DNA of 64,000 nt from Flavobacteriaceae bacterium (lineage in GTDB: Bacteria; Bacteroidota; Bacteroidia; Flavobacteriales; Flavobacteriaceae): contig JAGYJF010000005.1 in NCBI GenBank assembly GCA_018402135.1, forward strand, positions 470,209-534,208, given 5' to 3'. The notes under the pieces are model-generated. The model saw only the letters and a program-made list of their open reading frames with translations, did not search any database and was not told the origin of the DNA. Positions 61,642 to 64,000 of the stretch are shown one piece after another; the first letter of the stretch is position 1; each line of letters starts with the position of its first letter. A program made the translations under genes and the position numbers.

Positions 61642-62880
61642 TCACTCGTAGCGCAACGATTCAATCGGATCTAACTTTGAAGCCTTTATTGCAGGGAATA
61701 ACCCAGATATAATCGCTACTATAAAGGTCACACTAATGGCCCAAATTATCGCCGTCCAAGGCAACCCAAACTGAAGTTTGAAAAAGCCAGCGATACCCAA
61801 AGCTATCAAAGTCCCTAAAATAATCCCCAATAAACCGCCTAGTTGGCTAATCATAATAGTCTCCATAAGAAATTGTTCGGCAATGGTTTTTCGTTTGGCA
61901 CCTAAGGCTTTTCTTACACCAATTTCTCTGGTGCGTTCGGAAACTGAAACCAACATGATATTCATTAGCGCAATGGTTGAACCAAAAATAGTAATGGCGC
62001 TGATAATGATAGAAGCCAAGTAAAGATAACCCGTGATACTGCCAATTCTATTAAGCAAATCATCACTACGCACAATTCCAAAGTTATTGTCTTCTAACGG
62101 ACTTAAACCTCGAATGTTTCTGAAAACTGCCATGGCATCATCTTGCGCACCTTCCAGCATGTCTTTATTGTCAACTTTAATCGTTAAAGCGTAATTAATG
62201 TTGGGATTGGTAAAAATTGATCTGGCTTTTTGAAGCGGAATTAAAACTCGTAAATCCTGATTGTTTCCAAAAGTAGCACCTTTGGATTTTAAAACGCCAA
62301 TCACAGTAAATTTACTACCGCGAACGCTAATAACTTTACCTATGGGGTTTACATCGTTGAGTATCGCTTTTTGTAGGTCGCTACCAATCACACACACATT
62401 AGCATTATTGCTAACATCAAAATAGTTAAGTTGACGGCCATCCTCAATTTCCAATCCTGAATTATTAATAAAATGTTCATTAACACCTAAGACGGCCACT
62501 TCTGGATCGGTTTTTTGATTTTCAAACTTTATTTCTGCCTGAGTCGTTCCAAAAAAGGAAACTGAAGTTTGGGTACCTGGATAATTAAATTGATTTTCAA
62601 AATCCCGAATGTTGTTATAGTTAATGACAGGGTTGATAACTTGTCTGTCTCTGCCAGTTCGCTGCACGGTAAGCTCGTATTGTTGTATATTAAAGGTATT
62701 CGCTCCCATTGATGAAAAGTCGTCGCTAATCGTGTTTTCTAAGGCCGAAACCAATCCTAAAATACCAACAAGCGCCGTGATACCAATGGCGATGATAAAT
62801 ACGGTTAAAGCAGTTCTTAATTTCTGACTTTTGATAGAGCCGCTGGCGATCCTAAAATTTTCCCTAAATAATGCAAACAT
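61642..62880 (-). CDS. MacB/FtsX-type ABC transporter permease
   Basis: 412 aa. One N-terminal membrane helix (about 21-45), a periplasmic MacB_PCD domain (50-270), and three C-terminal helices with the FtsX domain (SERTREIGVRKALGAKRKTI, then LEPVE-like DPIESLRYE at the end). Such permeases do not move substrates across the inner membrane but drive periplasmic work, and need a separate ATPase. None is in this window. Substrate unknown. Confidence 0.88.
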   Translation of the reverse strand: MFALFRENFRIASGSIKSQKLRTALTVFIIAIGITALVGILGLVSALENTISDDFSSMGANTFNIQQYELTVQRTGRDRQVINPVINYNNIRDFENQFNYPGTQTSVSFFGTTQAEIKFENQKTDPEVAVLGVNEHFINNSGLEIEDGRQLNYFDVSNNANVCVIGSDLQKAILNDVNPIGKVISVRGSKFTVIGVLKSKGATFGNNQDLRVLIPLQKARSIFTNPNINYALTIKVDNKDMLEGAQDDAMAVFRNIRGLSPLEDNNFGIVRSDDLLNRIGSITGYLYLASIIISAITIFGSTIALMNIMLVSVSERTREIGVRKALGAKRKTIAEQFLMETIMISQLGGLLGIILGTLIALGIAGFFKLQFGLPWTAIIWAISVTFIVAIISGLFPAIKASKLDPIESLRYE

Positions 62881-63022
62881 GAAATTATGAGCTAAAAAGT
62901 TGGTTTATGGTAAGACTACCAAACTTGCATAAAGTTACTATAAAATTAAAATAACTTAAGACGAACTGTTGAAATTATAATATTTTTGTGATGAATTGAA
63001 TGAATAATCACAGATGGACTCT

Positions 63023-63077
63023 TTCCTATAAAGTAGGAACACCAACTTTAAAACTGAGATTCCCACTTTCGTGGGAA
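63023..63077. repeat. Two palindromes in the hisS leader
   Basis: TTCCTA (63023-63028) pairs with TAGGAA (63034-63039). TTCCCAC (63060-63066) pairs with GTGGGAA (63071-63077) over a TTTC loop. The second stands 7 bases before the hisS ATG. The TTCCCnC-TTTC-GnGGGAA form resembles a short dispersed palindrome in Flavobacteriaceae (memory, not checked). Confidence 0.55.
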
Positions 63078-63083
63078 GTTGAT

Positions 63084-64000
63084 ATGACACAAAAACCGAG
63101 CATACCCAAAGGCACCCGAGATTTTAATCCCGAAGAAGTAGCCAAACGACAATATATAATCAGCACTATTAAACAGCAATTTGAACGTTTTGGATTTCAA
63201 CCCATTGAAACACCAAGCTTTGAAAACTCTGAAACTTTAATGGGGAAATATGGGGATGAAGGCGATCGGCTTATTTTTAAGATATTAAATTCGGGGGATT
63301 ATTTATCTAAGGTTGAAAACGAAATTCTTTCTCAAAAAAGTGAGGCCATCCTTACACCTTTGATTTCCGAAAAAGCGCTTCGTTACGATCTTACCGTACC
63401 GTTTGCGCGTTATGTGGTACAACACCAAAACGAGATTGACTTTCCATTTAAGCGGTATCAAATTCAGGCAGTTTGGCGCGCCGATAGACCACAAAAAGGC
63501 CGATTTAGAGAGTTTTACCAATGCGATGCAGATGTGGTTGGTTCGGATAGTTTGTGGCAGGAAGTAGAGTTTATCCAATTATACGATTCGGTTTTTACAG
63601 CCCTTCAATTAGAAGGTGTTACTATTAAAATCAACAATAGAAAAATACTGTCGGGTATTGCTGAGGTCATTGGAGCACACGATAAACTCATCGATTTCAC
63701 AGTGGCCTTAGATAAACTAGATAAAATAGGTGAGGATAAGGTAAAGGAAGAAATGCTGGTTAAAGGGATTTCTGCAGATGGTATCGAAAAATTGCAGCCG
63801 TTATTTAGCTTATCTGGCGATTTTGACACTCAAATTCAGCTTTTAAAAGCAATGTTGTCTACATCCGTTGATGGTTTAAAAGGTATTACGGAATTAGAAT
63901 TTATTAGCAAAGCCATTCAATCTTTAAATTTAAAAACAGCCAATCTCGAATTAGACGTGACCTTGGCAAGAGGCTTGAATTATTACACCGGTGCCATTTT
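63084..64000 (+). CDS. hisS: Histidyl-tRNA synthetase, 5' part (cut by window edge)
   Basis: About 305 codons from ATG at 63084; the frame is open to the window end. Class II synthetase motifs: [20 protein letters not shown] (N-terminus), motif 2 [20 protein letters not shown] with REFYQCDAD, and the histidine-binding [12 protein letters not shown] just at the edge. The C-terminal anticodon-binding domain is outside. Two palindromes occupy the leader. Confidence 0.96.
   Translation, partial: MTQKPSIPKGTRDFNPEEVAKRQYIISTIKQQFERFGFQPIETPSFENSETLMGKYGDEGDRLIFKILNSGDYLSKVENEILSQKSEAILTPLISEKALRYDLTVPFARYVVQHQNEIDFPFKRYQIQAVWRADRPQKGRFREFYQCDADVVGSDSLWQEVEFIQLYDSVFTALQLEGVTIKINNRKILSGIAEVIGAHDKLIDFTVALDKLDKIGEDKVKEEMLVKGISADGIEKLQPLFSLSGDFDTQIQLLKAMLSTSVDGLKGITELEFISKAIQSLNLKTANLELDVTLARGLNYYTGAI

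Noticed and set aside
1..64000. CRISPR arrays, tRNA or rRNA genes, prophage or defence islands
   Set aside because: No regularly spaced repeats with unique spacers, no cloverleaf-like genes and no phage or defence gene families were seen; the gaps between genes are short and accounted for.

Overview
The window reads as a chromosomal stretch of a member of the Flavobacteriaceae (phylum Bacteroidota). Four things point there. DNA is AT-rich with intergenic tracts of A and T. Secreted proteins carry C-terminal type IX secretion (T9SS) sorting tails. Lineage families are present: DUF4199, DUF4252, the 'alternative' GlmU-like protein, phospho-sugar mutase, type B L31 and DUF6495. Promoters match the Bacteroidota pattern TTTG / 19 bp / TAnnTTTG, and genes mostly lack a Shine-Dalgarno sequence. 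Genus and species cannot be fixed from sequence reading alone. Gene content is almost entirely core chromosome; no phage, CRISPR array, rRNA or tRNA was found.

Layout. 1-8.3 kb: 5' part of purL (cut by the window edge), secreted endonuclease I, an RsmB-like methyltransferase, an Asp-box lipoprotein, and a first ECF sigma module. 8.3-13.5 kb: a leftward cluster of MsbA-like ABC exporter, phospho-sugar mutase, polyprenyl-phosphate type glycosyltransferase and DUF4199. 13.6-24.2 kb: rpmE2, GlmU-like, oligopeptide-binding lipoprotein, mtaB, small acetyltransferase-like protein, hydrolase, lytic transglycosylase, rpmH and a short carB. 24.2-28.9 kb: ankyrin protein, DOMON/T9SS protein, a thioesterase/DUF3307/SatD-like operon behind a striking 28-bp repeated promoter-operator array, and rmuC. 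28.9-34.5 kb: vitamin B12 uptake locus (btuD, btuC, btuF leftward; cobalamin riboswitch and TonB receptor rightward). 34.6-41.6 kb: Na/Pi cotransporter, S41 peptidase, a second ECF sigma module with two DUF4252 proteins, purB. 41.7-50.6 kb: DUF1028, heme-binding protein, glycosyltransferase, ABC-F, TonB receptor, sirtuin, trmH, carboxypeptidase-regulatory-like protein. 50.7-64 kb: DEAD-box helicase, rdgB, hpf, rlmH, nadC, BrkB, priA, orphan LytTR regulator, rpsF-rpsR-rplI, DUF6495, MacB-like permease, 5' part of hisS (cut by the window edge).

The most interesting non-coding signals are the three 28-bp units before the SatD-like gene, in which each unit carries both a dyad and a -7 box; small palindromes that look like dispersed repeats (inside purL, between btuF and btuC, in the hisS leader); the cobalamin riboswitch; an ECF-type promoter before the second sigma operon; and several genes whose only plausible starts are TTG or CTG. 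No clearly new defence or mobile system was found. The SatD/DUF3307/thioesterase operon is the best candidate for an uncharacterised regulatory unit.
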